Positions 16,300 to 25,974 of a stretch of DNA of 64,000 nucleotides are shown here, piece after piece. Position 1 is the first letter of the stretch, and the number at the start of each line of letters is the position of its first letter. The notes below the pieces were generated by a model that did no database searches, had not been told where the DNA came from, and saw only the letters and a list, made by a program, of their open reading frames with translations. The stretch comes from Paraburkholderia phytofirmans PsJN (GTDB lineage: Bacteria > Pseudomonadota > Gammaproteobacteria > Burkholderiales > Burkholderiaceae): positions 57,123 to 121,122 of the forward strand of contig NC_010679.1 in assembly GCF_000020125.1 (NCBI RefSeq). Reading direction: 5' to 3'. The position numbers and the translations under genes are program-made.

Positions 16300-16690
16300 G
16301 GCCGCAGCGTCCGCTATCGCAATCAAGGCTAAGACCTTCACCGTCGAAGCCCGCAAGAACGTCTCCTTCTCCCGCCTCTACATGACCGGCTGCATTGCCG
16401 GCTACGGTCTTCTGGTACTGGCCGATCCTGCCGCCGCTCAAGCGTCGCTGCGCGGTGCCACGGAATCCCTCTTCAATACTCTCTACGGCGTGGTCGGCGC
16501 GGCTGGCGGCGTTGCCACACTCGTTTCCCTAATCAACTGGAAGGCCGGCAATTTCCTCGGGGCACAAGACCCGAAGAAGACGACCATTCACGCGATTATG
16601 GGAACCGCTGGCGCGTTCGGCGTTGTTGGCATCATCCAGGCCATCAAGGCGGCTACCTCCGGCTCTGGCAGCAGCATCAGCGGCGTCTAG
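16268..16690 (+). CDS. virB2: VirB2 pilin precursor
   Basis: 140 residues. A long N-terminal region ends in ADPAAAQA, a likely signal peptidase site near residue 57-59. The mature part has two hydrophobic helices (TLYGVVGAAGGVATLVSLI and AIMGTAGAFGVVGIIQAI), the standard VirB2/TrbC pilin layout. Start chosen at ATG 16268 to give a complete leader. Immediately followed by virB3. It forms the conjugative pilus. Confidence 0.9.
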   Translation: MNHEKIRGTVKAAASAIAIKAKTFTVEARKNVSFSRLYMTGCIAGYGLLVLADPAAAQASLRGATESLFNTLYGVVGAAGGVATLVSLINWKAGNFLGAQDPKKTTIHAIMGTAGAFGVVGIIQAIKAATSGSGSSISGV

Positions 16691-16694
16691 TCGT

Positions 16695-17030
16695 ATGGAA
16701 AAAGACGAGCTGACTTCCAGCGTCGTCATCCGGGCCGGGCAACGTCCGGCCCTGATGCTCTACGTACCCCTGTCGCTTTTCATCATGGAGGCAATGGTCG
16801 GTCTCGTGCTGTTTCGCCTGATTGGTTATTGGGTTGCCATGCTGATTCCAATTCACTTCTATTTCGTGACGCGGACAGCCGAGGACTACCACTGGATGAC
16901 CACGGTGAAAGCCGACATCTACCACTACTTCTTCTTCGTCAAGAACAAGGGGCTTCACGGCAAAGGGGTTATCACCTTCACGGCATCGCCGCCCAATGCA
17001 CGTCAGAGGAACTATGACGGTCTACGATGA
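16695..17030 (+). CDS. virB3: VirB3 inner-membrane protein
   Basis: 111 residues, start at ATG 16695 four bases after the pilin stop. One or two hydrophobic helices (ALMLYVPLSLFIMEAMVGLVLF and YWVAMLIPIHFYFVT) in the first 60 residues, followed by a short tail, as expected of VirB3. It overlaps virB4 by 17 bp. VirB3 associates with VirB4 at the inner membrane. Confidence 0.88.
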   Translation: MEKDELTSSVVIRAGQRPALMLYVPLSLFIMEAMVGLVLFRLIGYWVAMLIPIHFYFVTRTAEDYHWMTTVKADIYHYFFFVKNKGLHGKGVITFTASPPNARQRNYDGLR

Positions 17031-19563
17031 ACTGATTGCGAAAGAGGAACCTGCTACCAAGTACATTCCGTACAGTAAGCAGATCACTCCCACGACTTGC
17101 ACGACAGTCGAGCGGGACTTGACTCGTACCATCCGTTGCGATGGCGTTCCGTTCGAGACCATGAGCGATGAAGAACTCAACGGGTTCACTCGCTCGTGGT
17201 TCGCTGCGATCAACACGCTTGGGGCGAATAACAACCGCGTTGCGCTCTGGTCGCATGTGGTCCGTAGCAAATTGCGCTACGACCTTTCCGGCATCAAGTA
17301 CGACAACTACTTTTCCCAACTGTTCGGCGATCAGATTGCCGAACGTGTCGGAAAGAAGACGTTTTTCCAGAACGAGCTGTTTCTGTCTCCCGTCTATAGG
17401 CCCGCGCCTGGACGCGCGGAGCGCATTGGTGCTGCGCTTGACAAGCAGGGCGGGAGCGACGTGCTTGCTGCGGCCCGAGACGAAATCGACCGCATTACCA
17501 ACCAGCTCGTCCGCAGCCTGCGGCGCTACAACCCGTCCGTTCTCGGCGTTGAGGAATTCGACGGCGAGAAGCCCGCTATTTCGCATCTTCAGGCGTTCTA
17601 CGGCCGCCTGCTCAATGCGGACGTTGGCCCTGTCCCGCTCGACAGCTATTCCGTTCGTTTTGCCATTCAGCGCAACGAACTGCATTTTGGCCGGGAAATT
17701 ATCGAAATCGAGGGGCCGGTTTCATCGCGCTATGCCGGCGTAGTTGGTCTGAAGGCACCCTACGGCGCGGAGAATGCCAAGGTCAATATCTTTCACGGCC
17801 TGCTGCGTTTGCCGTATGAATTTGTCTTGAGCCAGTCGCTGACCTTTCTGCCGCTCAACAAGGCCGACAAGTTCCTTCAAACACAGATTTCTCAGTTTTC
17901 GAGTACCGACGCTAACTCGCTTCAGTTGAAAGAGCTTAAGGACGCGCGGGAGCGCCTGCAAGCCGGTAAGTTCGGCATGTGTGAGCACGAATTCATCCTC
18001 ACCATCTACGGCGACTCCATCGAAGAAGTCAACGAAGGCATCAACGAAGTTATCGCCGTGTTCGAGGAAAAGAATCTCACGCTGATCCGCAAGAAGCGCG
18101 GCAAGCTCATCACGCAATACTTTGGCATGTTGCCGGGCAACTTTCTGACGGGCCGGCTGGATGCAATGCCCGTTAGCACCGACAATTTCGCGGCCTTTTT
18201 CCCGTTGCACAACTTTTTCACCGGCAACGCTGAAGGCAGCCAGTGGGGGAGTCCGATTGCCCTCATGGAGAGCACGAGTAACGGCCCGATCTTCATGAAC
18301 TACCACGTCTCCCGTCGCCGGCTGCGGAATCAGGAAGTCAGGCTGGAATACACCCCCGAAGAAAACGAGGAAGACGAAGAGGACGAGCAGGCAGAGCAAG
18401 AGGGCATCATCACGCCCAAGCGCAAAGCGCACAAGAAAGAGTTGGGCAACTATCAGGTGATTGGTCCCAGCGGTTCAGGCAAGACGTTGACCAAGCTGAT
18501 GCTTCGCACGCTCATGCGCAAGGTTCGTCCCGGAAAAGGCATGAAGCCTTTCAAGACGTTTGCATGGGATAAGGACTATGGCGAAGAAATTCTCGTCAAT
18601 GCGCTCGGGGGCGTCTACTTCCGTTTGGAAGACGGAAAGCCCACCGGCCTCAATCCCTATGCGCTACAAAACAATGAGGTGAATTGCCAGTTCATCCATG
18701 AACTTTTCATGTGGTGCGCTTGCAAAGACCCCGCGTATCTGCGGACTGGCGACGACGACAAGATCCTCTCCGATGTCATTCAGGACGTATATAAGCTCCC
18801 TGAGCATCTGCGTCGCCCTGCGCGGATGATGGACACCTTGCCCGGCAGCAGCAGTGCCGTACAAGGGCCGGGTGGTGCGCGCATCGTCAGTCTCAAGGCT
18901 GCGCTTGTGCGCTGGGTTGAAGGCGGCCAATACTCGTGGGTGCTCGACAATTCGCGAGACCTCTTCGACCTTACGCGCGCTAACGACTTCGGTTTCGACA
19001 TGACGAAGTTTCTGAACAACGACTTCGCGCGCACGCCGATCCAGTTGCTTATCAACCATAAGATCGACCTGTCGGTTGACGGAAATCCGTTCGTGCTCGA
19101 TATCGCGGAAGCATGGAAAGCGCTCAAAGACCCATTCATGCAGGAGTTCATCGGCGACAAGGCCAAGACCGTCCGTAAGTTGCAGGGGATCATCGGTCTC
19201 GATACCCAAGACCCGACTGACCTCAGTACGTCGCCGATCCGTGGCACGCTGCTTCAGCAATTCCCCACGCAGATCATTCTTCCGAACGACCGCGCCAAGC
19301 GCGAGGATTACGTCGAAGGGCTCGGCCTGACTGATCGGGAATATTCGCTCGTGCGTGAAGGCATGCTGGACGAGCCCGGCAAGTTCCTCTTCAAGCAGGG
19401 TAACGACTCGGTAGTTGTTCGCAACGACCTTGGCGGCATGGACGACATGATCGCCGTTCTTTCGGCCAGTATCGACAACGTTCCGCTGGTTCGTGAGCTT
19501 ATCGAAGCCCACGGGAACAAGCCTGAAATCTGGCTTCCGCAATTCTTCCGTCAGAGGGTTTAA
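17014..19563 (+). CDS. virB4: VirB4 ATPase
   Basis: 849 residues from ATG 17014, which has AGAGGA just upstream; an in-frame ATG at 16996 lies inside virB3. Walker A is GPSGSGKT near residue 486, with FVLDIAEAWKAL as the Walker B region near 695. An unusual run of about 20 mostly acidic residues (near residues 449-468) precedes the ATPase domain. VirB4 powers pilus assembly and substrate transfer. Length and order are normal. Confidence 0.95.
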   Translation: MTVYDELIAKEEPATKYIPYSKQITPTTCTTVERDLTRTIRCDGVPFETMSDEELNGFTRSWFAAINTLGANNNRVALWSHVVRSKLRYDLSGIKYDNYFSQLFGDQIAERVGKKTFFQNELFLSPVYRPAPGRAERIGAALDKQGGSDVLAAARDEIDRITNQLVRSLRRYNPSVLGVEEFDGEKPAISHLQAFYGRLLNADVGPVPLDSYSVRFAIQRNELHFGREIIEIEGPVSSRYAGVVGLKAPYGAENAKVNIFHGLLRLPYEFVLSQSLTFLPLNKADKFLQTQISQFSSTDANSLQLKELKDARERLQAGKFGMCEHEFILTIYGDSIEEVNEGINEVIAVFEEKNLTLIRKKRGKLITQYFGMLPGNFLTGRLDAMPVSTDNFAAFFPLHNFFTGNAEGSQWGSPIALMESTSNGPIFMNYHVSRRRLRNQEVRLEYTPEENEEDEEDEQAEQEGIITPKRKAHKKELGNYQVIGPSGSGKTLTKLMLRTLMRKVRPGKGMKPFKTFAWDKDYGEEILVNALGGVYFRLEDGKPTGLNPYALQNNEVNCQFIHELFMWCACKDPAYLRTGDDDKILSDVIQDVYKLPEHLRRPARMMDTLPGSSSAVQGPGGARIVSLKAALVRWVEGGQYSWVLDNSRDLFDLTRANDFGFDMTKFLNNDFARTPIQLLINHKIDLSVDGNPFVLDIAEAWKALKDPFMQEFIGDKAKTVRKLQGIIGLDTQDPTDLSTSPIRGTLLQQFPTQIILPNDRAKREDYVEGLGLTDREYSLVREGMLDEPGKFLFKQGNDSVVVRNDLGGMDDMIAVLSASIDNVPLVRELIEAHGNKPEIWLPQFFRQRV

Positions 19564-19565
19564 CC

Positions 19566-20270
19566 ATGATGATCCGAAAACTGGTTGTTTCCACTTTTGC
19601 CGCGTTCTCTTTTTCGCTCGCCAACGCCCAGGGCGTGCCGGTTTACGACAACGCCGCGAACATCGCCCTGCTTCAGCAGGTTGTTTCGGCTGGGCAGCAG
19701 TTGGCTCAGTTGCAGCAGCAGTATCAGCAGCTTCAGCAGACGTTCAATGCGCTCAACGGCTTGCGGAACATTTCGAGCCTGTTGAGCAATCCCCTTTTGT
19801 CTCAGATGCTTCCGCCGGACCTTGCGTCGACAATCAATTCGCTGCGCAGCGGCAACGTGACCGGTTCCCTCGCGGGCATCAGCGGAAACCTACAGCAGCT
19901 CGCGCATCAGAATGCAAAGATCGACTGCCAGAACCAGTGGGGGCCGAATAGCCCGTCGTACTACTCGTGCGTCAACAAGTGGCAGCAGGCATCGTTCTCG
20001 TCTTACGTCGGCCAGCAGGGCTATGACCAGTCGGCGCAAAACATCGCGAACCTGCAACAGTTCCTCTCCGCAATTCAGACCTCGCCCGACCCGAAATCGT
20101 TGCAGGACTTGCAGGCGCGCATTTCGCTCGAACAGGTCAAACAGCAGAACGAGGCCATCAAGCTCAAGGGCATCGAAATGATGCAGCAGGCACAGGAAAA
20201 GATGGATCACCAGAACGCCGTGCAGTCGACGCAGCAGATGATGTTGACCGGGCAGGGGATTCGCTTCTGA
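19566..20270 (+). CDS. virB5: VirB5 minor pilin
   Basis: 234 residues with a signal peptide ending LANAQ near residue 22. The mature protein is Gln-rich and helical (LAQLQQQYQQLQQTFNALNG), then carries the YYSCVNKWQQ segment typical of VirB5/TrwJ proteins. It lies 2 bp after virB4. The 77-bp gap before virB6 holds no entry-exclusion gene such as the one found in pKM101. VirB5 is thought to sit at the pilus tip and contact recipient cells. Confidence 0.9.
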   Translation: MMIRKLVVSTFAAFSFSLANAQGVPVYDNAANIALLQQVVSAGQQLAQLQQQYQQLQQTFNALNGLRNISSLLSNPLLSQMLPPDLASTINSLRSGNVTGSLAGISGNLQQLAHQNAKIDCQNQWGPNSPSYYSCVNKWQQASFSSYVGQQGYDQSAQNIANLQQFLSAIQTSPDPKSLQDLQARISLEQVKQQNEAIKLKGIEMMQQAQEKMDHQNAVQSTQQMMLTGQGIRF

Positions 20271-20347
20271 TCGCGTCATTGGCGCAAAACTGGTTTTCGC
20301 GGCGGGGCTGAACCGCGACACCGAAGCAAACGAAAAAAGGAATAGTC

Positions 20348-21346
20348 ATGGACTCGACGGGCACCTTCACCGACCTCTTTGCAAACGTCAACGCCGCGTT
20401 GCAGGCGACGTTCACGTCAGCATCGACCGGTATGTCCAATTACGTCATCCCGCTCGGATGGGCGATGTTTGGCGTTTCAATTCTCGTCTGGTCGTTCATG
20501 GTGATGACGGGGCGTGTCGCGTCACCGGCCAACGAGTGGATGATGAAGGGCGCGGCAATTCTGCTGATTCTGTCGGCAGCCGGGGCGAACTATTCGACGT
20601 GGGTTTCGGGGCCGCTTTTCCAGCTCCCCAACGACCTTGCAAACGCGATTGGTAGTAGCGGCACGCCTGCCCAGGTGCTCGATATGCTGGAAACGCAGCT
20701 TAACCAGATGCTCGACGGCATCGCGTCCGCTGTCGTTAGCAGTTTCTCCAATCTGAATTTCGGCGGCGGCATCATCCTTTTCGCTGCGCTGGTGATCGTC
20801 AGCATCGCATGCGCGTTGCTTCTTATCGGCGCGGCGTTCAACGTGCTCTATGCGCAAATCGGACTCTCGCTCGTTCTGTCTGTCGGCCCGTTTTTCATTA
20901 TCTGGATGATCTGGAAGCAGACCCAGCATTGGGCTTGGAGCTGGCTCAACACGGCGCTCTACTACGTGTTTCTCACGGTCCTGTCTGCAATGTTCATCCT
21001 GCTTTTCATCCAGATATGCACTCATTACATGAGCAGCCTGGAAAGCGCCGTCACAGCTCTTGGTCCGACCGTTCCGTCCGATTCTTCGTTTGCCTCCAAG
21101 CTCGCTTCACTGCTTGAGAAGCAAGTCAATCCGCAGGCACAGATCGCGGTGGCAACGTCGTATCTCAATATTTTCTCGATTTCTTTGCAGCTCGCATTTA
21201 TCTGCCTGCCGATGTTCTTCATCGAAATCCAGTTGCCTACCATCGCCGCGAGCATGACGGGCGGACAGGGGGGCAGCGTCGGGTCCGGCTTCTACATGGT
21301 TATGCAGGCCGCCCGGACGGCCGCTGCGTTCAAGGGCGGCAAGTAA
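20348..21346 (+). CDS. virB6: VirB6 polytopic membrane protein
   Basis: 332 residues with about six hydrophobic spans, among them WAMFGVSILVWSFMVM, IILFAALVIVSIACALLLIGAAF and YYVFLTVLSAMFILLFI. The central GPFFIIWMIWKQTQHWAWSW segment is characteristic of VirB6/TrbL. An AAAAAGG ribosome-binding site lies before ATG 20348. VirB6 forms part of the inner-membrane translocation pore. Confidence 0.92.
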   Translation: MDSTGTFTDLFANVNAALQATFTSASTGMSNYVIPLGWAMFGVSILVWSFMVMTGRVASPANEWMMKGAAILLILSAAGANYSTWVSGPLFQLPNDLANAIGSSGTPAQVLDMLETQLNQMLDGIASAVVSSFSNLNFGGGIILFAALVIVSIACALLLIGAAFNVLYAQIGLSLVLSVGPFFIIWMIWKQTQHWAWSWLNTALYYVFLTVLSAMFILLFIQICTHYMSSLESAVTALGPTVPSDSSFASKLASLLEKQVNPQAQIAVATSYLNIFSISLQLAFICLPMFFIEIQLPTIAASMTGGQGGSVGSGFYMVMQAARTAAAFKGGK

Positions 21347-21386
21347 TTGCACAGCAGTTGTAGTTTATAAAAAACGGAGCAGAGAT

Positions 21387-21551
21387 ATGAAATTCGTCGT
21401 AAGCGTTCTTCTCGTGTGCTGCATGGCTGCGGCACTGTCGGCATGCGGCACGACCGAGCCGCCGCCGCCTGAATGCAAGGGCACCCCTCGCGCAGTCAAT
21501 CACCTTCCCGTGTCGGCCGCAGCACTTTCCTGCGAGGGCACCACGGCATGA
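21387..21551 (+). CDS. virB7: VirB7-like lipoprotein
   Basis: 54 residues. The signal sequence ends in the lipobox LSAC with the acyl-accepting Cys at residue 20, followed by a short Pro-rich tail with further Cys residues at 30 and 49. Preceded by CGGAGCAGAG. Its stop overlaps the virB8 start (ATGA). VirB7 anchors VirB9 in the outer-membrane core complex. Confidence 0.85.
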   Translation: MKFVVSVLLVCCMAAALSACGTTEPPPPECKGTPRAVNHLPVSAAALSCEGTTA

Positions 21552-22447
21552 AAACGTTGAAGAGCGCCAAGACCCTGACCGCCGAGGCGGCAGATTGGGA
21601 TTCGCATAACGCCGAAAAAGCTGAAAAGCGGCTGAAGCTATTGAAGCTGTGGGCCATCAGTGCGACCGTCGTTGCGGTGGCGACAACAATCTCTGTCGCC
21701 CCGCTGATGCACTTCCAGCATCTGCAAGTGGCCGTCATGGTCTTCGACAAACTGACCCGCACGTACTACATGCAGAACGATGCAGTCCTCCATGACGACG
21801 ATCCCGATTGGCAAATCCGTGCCGAGTCGGACCTTGCCCGCTATGTCAAGGCGCACGAGGGGTTCACGCGCGGCGAAGCGGATCAGAATTACAAGACGGT
21901 ATGGCTCATGGACTCGCAGGATTTGCGCGCGTCGTGGGATCAATACTATCGTCCTGACCTTAATCCGAAGGGGTCTCCACTCTCCTTTATGCGGGCGTCC
22001 GACGCGTGGACGCTGAAGGACTATTCCTTCTCGTTCATCCCGAGCAGCGAGCCGGACATTCATGTTGCGCAGGTGCGATACACCTACGTCAAGAAAGTCG
22101 GCATGACACCGCCGACGCAACAGCGAATGGTATCGACGGTCTCCTTCAAGTACACGAAGGAAAACCTGCCCAACAACGTCGATGACCGCATGCTGAATCC
22201 GGTCGGTTTCATGGCAACGAACTACCATCGCGACGACGATGGTCCGATTCAACCGTATTCGGAAAGCGGCGCAGCGCCGACTTCCGCCTACCCGCCCGTG
22301 CAGACCGGAACGATGCCGGTACAGGGTGCGGGGTCGTATGCGCAAGCCCAACCGCAGTCGGGTCAGGGCTATCAGGCTACGGTGATGAACCGCCTGCGGC
22401 AGATTATGCCTGGCGGGAATCCGGCCAATGGGGGAGGCGCACGATGA
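21548..22447 (+). CDS. virB8: VirB8 assembly protein
   Basis: 299 residues from the ATG that overlaps the virB7 stop. One N-terminal membrane span near residues 36-57 follows a charged cytoplasmic segment. The periplasmic domain holds DQNYKTVWLMDSQDLRASWDQY and VAQVRYTYVKK, the NTF2-like VirB8 fold. A Pro/Gln/Gly-rich tail of about 60 residues is longer than usual. VirB8 nucleates assembly of the channel. Confidence 0.93.
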   Translation: MKTLKSAKTLTAEAADWDSHNAEKAEKRLKLLKLWAISATVVAVATTISVAPLMHFQHLQVAVMVFDKLTRTYYMQNDAVLHDDDPDWQIRAESDLARYVKAHEGFTRGEADQNYKTVWLMDSQDLRASWDQYYRPDLNPKGSPLSFMRASDAWTLKDYSFSFIPSSEPDIHVAQVRYTYVKKVGMTPPTQQRMVSTVSFKYTKENLPNNVDDRMLNPVGFMATNYHRDDDGPIQPYSESGAAPTSAYPPVQTGTMPVQGAGSYAQAQPQSGQGYQATVMNRLRQIMPGGNPANGGGAR

Positions 22448-23352
22448 TGCGACGTTCCCTACGGTTCATCGCGCTCGCGGTGTGGGCCGTGTGCTCGGGC
22501 GCGCATGCACTCACCATTCCGGATTCTTCGCCGGAAGACGCTCATTTGCAGCATGCCCCCCTAACTGATGACATCGTAGCCATCCAGTCGGAAGTAGGCC
22601 GCATGACCGTCATCCGCTTCGGCAAGGGCGAAGTCGTGCAGAACTACGGGATGGGCGATGCCGATGCGTGGGCCGTTGTGTTTTCGGGTAACGAACTCGA
22701 CTTCGTGCCGAAGGCGCAAGAGGCAGACACGAATCTGCGCGTCATCACGAACCGGCGCAGTTACTGGTTTTCTGTTGCGCTGAAAACCAACAGCTTCGTT
22801 ACGCCCAGCCGCGATGATGATGCACAGCCGACGAGTCGCTACAAGAAGACGGCCGGGCGACCGAAGACCTACCTGCCTACGACGTGGCAGCTCAATATCG
22901 ACTATCCGCCGGCAGAAGTCGCGAAGATCGCCGCCGAAGACCCTGCGGTGAAAGCGGCCAAGACGAAGCACGAAATCGTTTCGGCATTTGACCAGGCCAA
23001 GATGGAAGGCCGTCTTGACGCCGACTACGGTTACATCGGAGACGATGAATTGCTACCGACCGCCGCGTACAACAACGGCAAGCAGACTTTCATCGTGCTT
23101 CCTATCGGCACGGCGCTCCCAACCGTATATGAGAAAACACCAGATGGAACGGAGGTTCGAGTCGGAGCGCACATGGATCACGACATGATGGTGATTCACG
23201 ACGTGGCACGCAAACTGGTTTTGCGCCGTGGCCGCCTTGTTGGCTGTCTGATCGACGGGCACTACAACCCAACCGGCCCCGACCTCAATACCGAAACTGT
23301 CTCGCCAGACGTGAAGCGCGTCCTGAACACGCCTGGAGGTGCACAACAATGA
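22444..23352 (+). CDS. virB9: VirB9 outer-membrane core protein
   Basis: 302 residues, 4-bp overlap with virB8. Signal peptide ends near residue 22 (GAHALTIP). Conserved features include DAWAVVFSGNELDFVPK, NLRVITNRRSYWFSV and a C-terminal domain with KQTFIVLPIGTALPTVY and MVIHDVARKLVLRRGR. With VirB7 and VirB10 it forms the ring complex across the outer membrane. Confidence 0.93.
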   Translation: MMRRSLRFIALAVWAVCSGAHALTIPDSSPEDAHLQHAPLTDDIVAIQSEVGRMTVIRFGKGEVVQNYGMGDADAWAVVFSGNELDFVPKAQEADTNLRVITNRRSYWFSVALKTNSFVTPSRDDDAQPTSRYKKTAGRPKTYLPTTWQLNIDYPPAEVAKIAAEDPAVKAAKTKHEIVSAFDQAKMEGRLDADYGYIGDDELLPTAAYNNGKQTFIVLPIGTALPTVYEKTPDGTEVRVGAHMDHDMMVIHDVARKLVLRRGRLVGCLIDGHYNPTGPDLNTETVSPDVKRVLNTPGGAQQ

Positions 23353-24647
23353 AGCTGCGCAAACAATCTCGCGGTGTCGCCAAGGACGACCGCCAAGGTC
23401 TGAATGAACGAGTGCGGCCGACGACAACCCCCGGCGAAAAACTGATTGCTTACGGCGCTGCTATTGGCGGCCTGCTCATCGTATTCGGTTCACTCGGCTA
23501 CCGCTTCTGGTGGGTTCCGACGCACCAGGCCCCGGTCGCGACTACGGCCGCAACAACTCAGCAGGCGGCGAACGGCGGGCGTCCGGCGGGAATCTCTGCG
23601 CCTCAATTGAGTGTGCCCGACAACGTTTACGGGCAGACCGACGACGGCACCACGCCGAGCAACGGGCAACAGCCATATGGGGCAGGCTGGAACCCGAACG
23701 GCCCGAGCAACACGCCCGGTCTCATCACCGGCAACGGGCAGGGTAACGGCCAAGGTAACGCGCAAGACGCGGCAGCTCTCCAGCAGCAGCAACAGCAGCA
23801 GGCGTTGGCACAGCAACGTGCCCAGCAGGAACAACAGATCGAGGCGCGCAAGCTGTCCGGCAAGTTGGGTGATATGCCCAGCTCGCCCCCTGCTTCGGGG
23901 ACTCCCGTCAGGGCCGCGCAGGGTGCTCCGGGCGCTCCGTCGCCCGTGGGTGTCGACGCCAACAAGGCGACCAAGGACTTCGCCGCTTCGCTGATTCCAA
24001 CTGTCACACCGAAGACGCGAGCCGCGTATATCCCCAATCCGAGTCTCACCGTCAAGAAGGGAACGCCGATCCGTTGCACGCTCGATACTGCGATGAACTC
24101 GGATCAACCGTCGTTTCCGTCCTGCGTGGTTTCGCGGCCCGTGTACAGCATGGACGGTAACGTGATCCTGATCGACGCCGGCAGCACTGTAGATGGCGAA
24201 GTGACCAAAGGACCGGAGCGCGGAAAGAAGCGTCAAGCCGCGCTTTGGGGCCGACTCGTCATGCCCGATAACACAACCATCGAACTCGACTCGCCCGCTA
24301 CCGACACTCTCGGCGCAGGCGGCATGACTGGTTCCATCAACAACCACTACTGCGAACGCTATTGCGGAGCATTCCTGTATTCGACCTTTGAAGACATCGA
24401 ACAGGTTGGCGTATCACTTGCTGGCAAATCGAGCGGCAACGGCAACACGAATATCGTGCTTCCGCAAAACACCATGTCTACCGCCAACAGTGCGACGAAC
24501 GAAATGCTCACGCAGGGCCGCGACATTCAGCCGACGTTCAGCAAAAATCAGGGGGACGAAATCACGATCACCGTTGGCCGCGATCTTGATTTTTCGACGG
24601 TCTATCACCTTGCACCCGTTACCGCGCGCAACACGGACAATCCATGA
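23349..24647 (+). CDS. virB10: VirB10 core scaffold protein
   Basis: 432 residues, 4-bp overlap with virB9. A single membrane span near residues 32-52 is followed by a Pro/Gly/Gln-rich periplasmic linker with a run of Gln residues near 145-155. The C-terminal beta barrel shows KKGTPIRCTLDTAMNSD, a GNVILIDAGSTV box and FDRDLDFSTVY-like ending (GRDLDFSTVYHL). VirB10 bridges inner and outer membranes and senses ATP use. Confidence 0.93.
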   Translation: MKLRKQSRGVAKDDRQGLNERVRPTTTPGEKLIAYGAAIGGLLIVFGSLGYRFWWVPTHQAPVATTAATTQQAANGGRPAGISAPQLSVPDNVYGQTDDGTTPSNGQQPYGAGWNPNGPSNTPGLITGNGQGNGQGNAQDAAALQQQQQQQALAQQRAQQEQQIEARKLSGKLGDMPSSPPASGTPVRAAQGAPGAPSPVGVDANKATKDFAASLIPTVTPKTRAAYIPNPSLTVKKGTPIRCTLDTAMNSDQPSFPSCVVSRPVYSMDGNVILIDAGSTVDGEVTKGPERGKKRQAALWGRLVMPDNTTIELDSPATDTLGAGGMTGSINNHYCERYCGAFLYSTFEDIEQVGVSLAGKSSGNGNTNIVLPQNTMSTANSATNEMLTQGRDIQPTFSKNQGDEITITVGRDLDFSTVYHLAPVTARNTDNP

Positions 24648-25819
24648 GCACCACACTTGACGAACAGGCGGACGCCGAGCAGATCGACGCAGAGGCTGAG
24701 AAGCCGCAACGGCCACTAACGATACGCGAACAGAAGTACCGGCAGGCCGAAGCCGAAGGCATGAACCCGGAGGCTCTGGAAGCTCTTGAGTTCCGCATGA
24801 AACTGCTTTATCCGTTCCTCGATGACGAAGACACGCAGGAAATCGTCGTCAACGAAGTGGGCGAGATATGGTCATGGAAGAAGGGCAAGTGGGTTGTCGA
24901 CAAGGTTCCCGAACTGACCCTTGAGGTTCTTGACTCAATCGGTCGGAACCTTGCCAACTTTTCCCGCAAGACGTTTGATCGACACCACACGTCGTTGTCA
25001 GCCTTCATGCCAGTAACCGGCGAGCGGATCGAAATGACGCATCCGCCGACGTGCCCGGAGAATACCCGCTATCTCAACGTGCGGAAACATTCTGTCCACA
25101 CGTTCCAGCATGAGTCACTGGTAAAGGCCGGCTACTACGAGAAGACTCGACACGAGTTTTCGAGCAGCGTGCCAAAGGAGCGTCGGGACGAGTTGTTCGA
25201 GCACCTGACCGACGAAGAGAAGGAGCTGTGGACGCTCATCACCACGGGCCGTTTTTCCGAGTTCATGGAAAAAGCGGTTGAGCATCACCAGAACATCGTG
25301 GCTTCGGGCGCGACCGGCAGCGGTAAGACTTCCTATCTTCGCTCGCTGTGCGAATTTATTGACCACGACGAACGAATTATCACGGCCGAAGACACTCCCG
25401 AAATGCCTTTGCCGAATCACCGGAACCGCAACAGCCTGTTCTACAAGAAGACTGACGACGGCGAAGGCGTTAATGCAAAGGACGTGCTTCACTCGGTGAT
25501 GCGGAAGACGCCGAACCGCGTCCTGATGGCCGAGCTGCGAGGCGACGAGGCCATGTATTACCTGTCTGGTGTCCTCTCGTCAGGCCACCCAGGCGGCCTA
25601 ACCACGACTCACGCTAACTCGCCGAAGGACGCTTTTTTCCGGCTCGCGCTACTCATCAAGCAGTCGGACGCGGGCCAAGGTCTCGAACTGCAAGATATTT
25701 TGATGTTGCTGCGACAAACTGTTAACGTAGTCGTGCAAGTCACGTTTAACCCGAAAGTGGGGCGTTACATTCCGGCGATTTACTACGACCCGATGTACCG
25801 CCTTTCGCTCCTTGACTAA
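24644..25819 (+). CDS. virB11: VirB11 traffic ATPase
   Basis: 391 residues, 4-bp overlap with virB10. Walker A is GATGSGKTSYLRSL near residue 222, followed by the ITAEDTPEM Asp box, RVLMAELRGDEA and the SGHPGGLTTTHANS His box, all standard for VirB11. An N-terminal extension of about 50 residues is Glu-rich. The hexamer works on the cytoplasmic face with VirB4 and the coupling protein. Confidence 0.95.
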   Translation: MSTTLDEQADAEQIDAEAEKPQRPLTIREQKYRQAEAEGMNPEALEALEFRMKLLYPFLDDEDTQEIVVNEVGEIWSWKKGKWVVDKVPELTLEVLDSIGRNLANFSRKTFDRHHTSLSAFMPVTGERIEMTHPPTCPENTRYLNVRKHSVHTFQHESLVKAGYYEKTRHEFSSSVPKERRDELFEHLTDEEKELWTLITTGRFSEFMEKAVEHHQNIVASGATGSGKTSYLRSLCEFIDHDERIITAEDTPEMPLPNHRNRNSLFYKKTDDGEGVNAKDVLHSVMRKTPNRVLMAELRGDEAMYYLSGVLSSGHPGGLTTTHANSPKDAFFRLALLIKQSDAGQGLELQDILMLLRQTVNVVVQVTFNPKVGRYIPAIYYDPMYRLSLLD

Positions 25820-25821
25820 AC

Positions 25822-25953
25822 ATGAAGGACACCGCAACTCTAGTAGCGTCTCTTCCGGTTGAGCAGGAAGAGCCGGATGTCGAATCGGCCTCTCACGACG
25901 AGTCCGGCAACTTCGACATTCGGGACACCATAGACCATCCGATGTTGCACTAA
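25822..25953 (+). CDS. Short acidic peptide between virB11 and the KfrB-domain gene (43 aa)
   Basis: Begins at ATG 25822, two bases after the virB11 stop, and ends 21 bp before the next gene. The composition is acidic (EQEEPDVESASHDESG). Position favours a translated cistron, but no family was recognised and it has no strong ribosome-binding site of its own. Confidence 0.35.
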   Translation: MKDTATLVASLPVEQEEPDVESASHDESGNFDIRDTIDHPMLH

Positions 25954-25974
25954 TCGGAATCAACGGGAAACAAA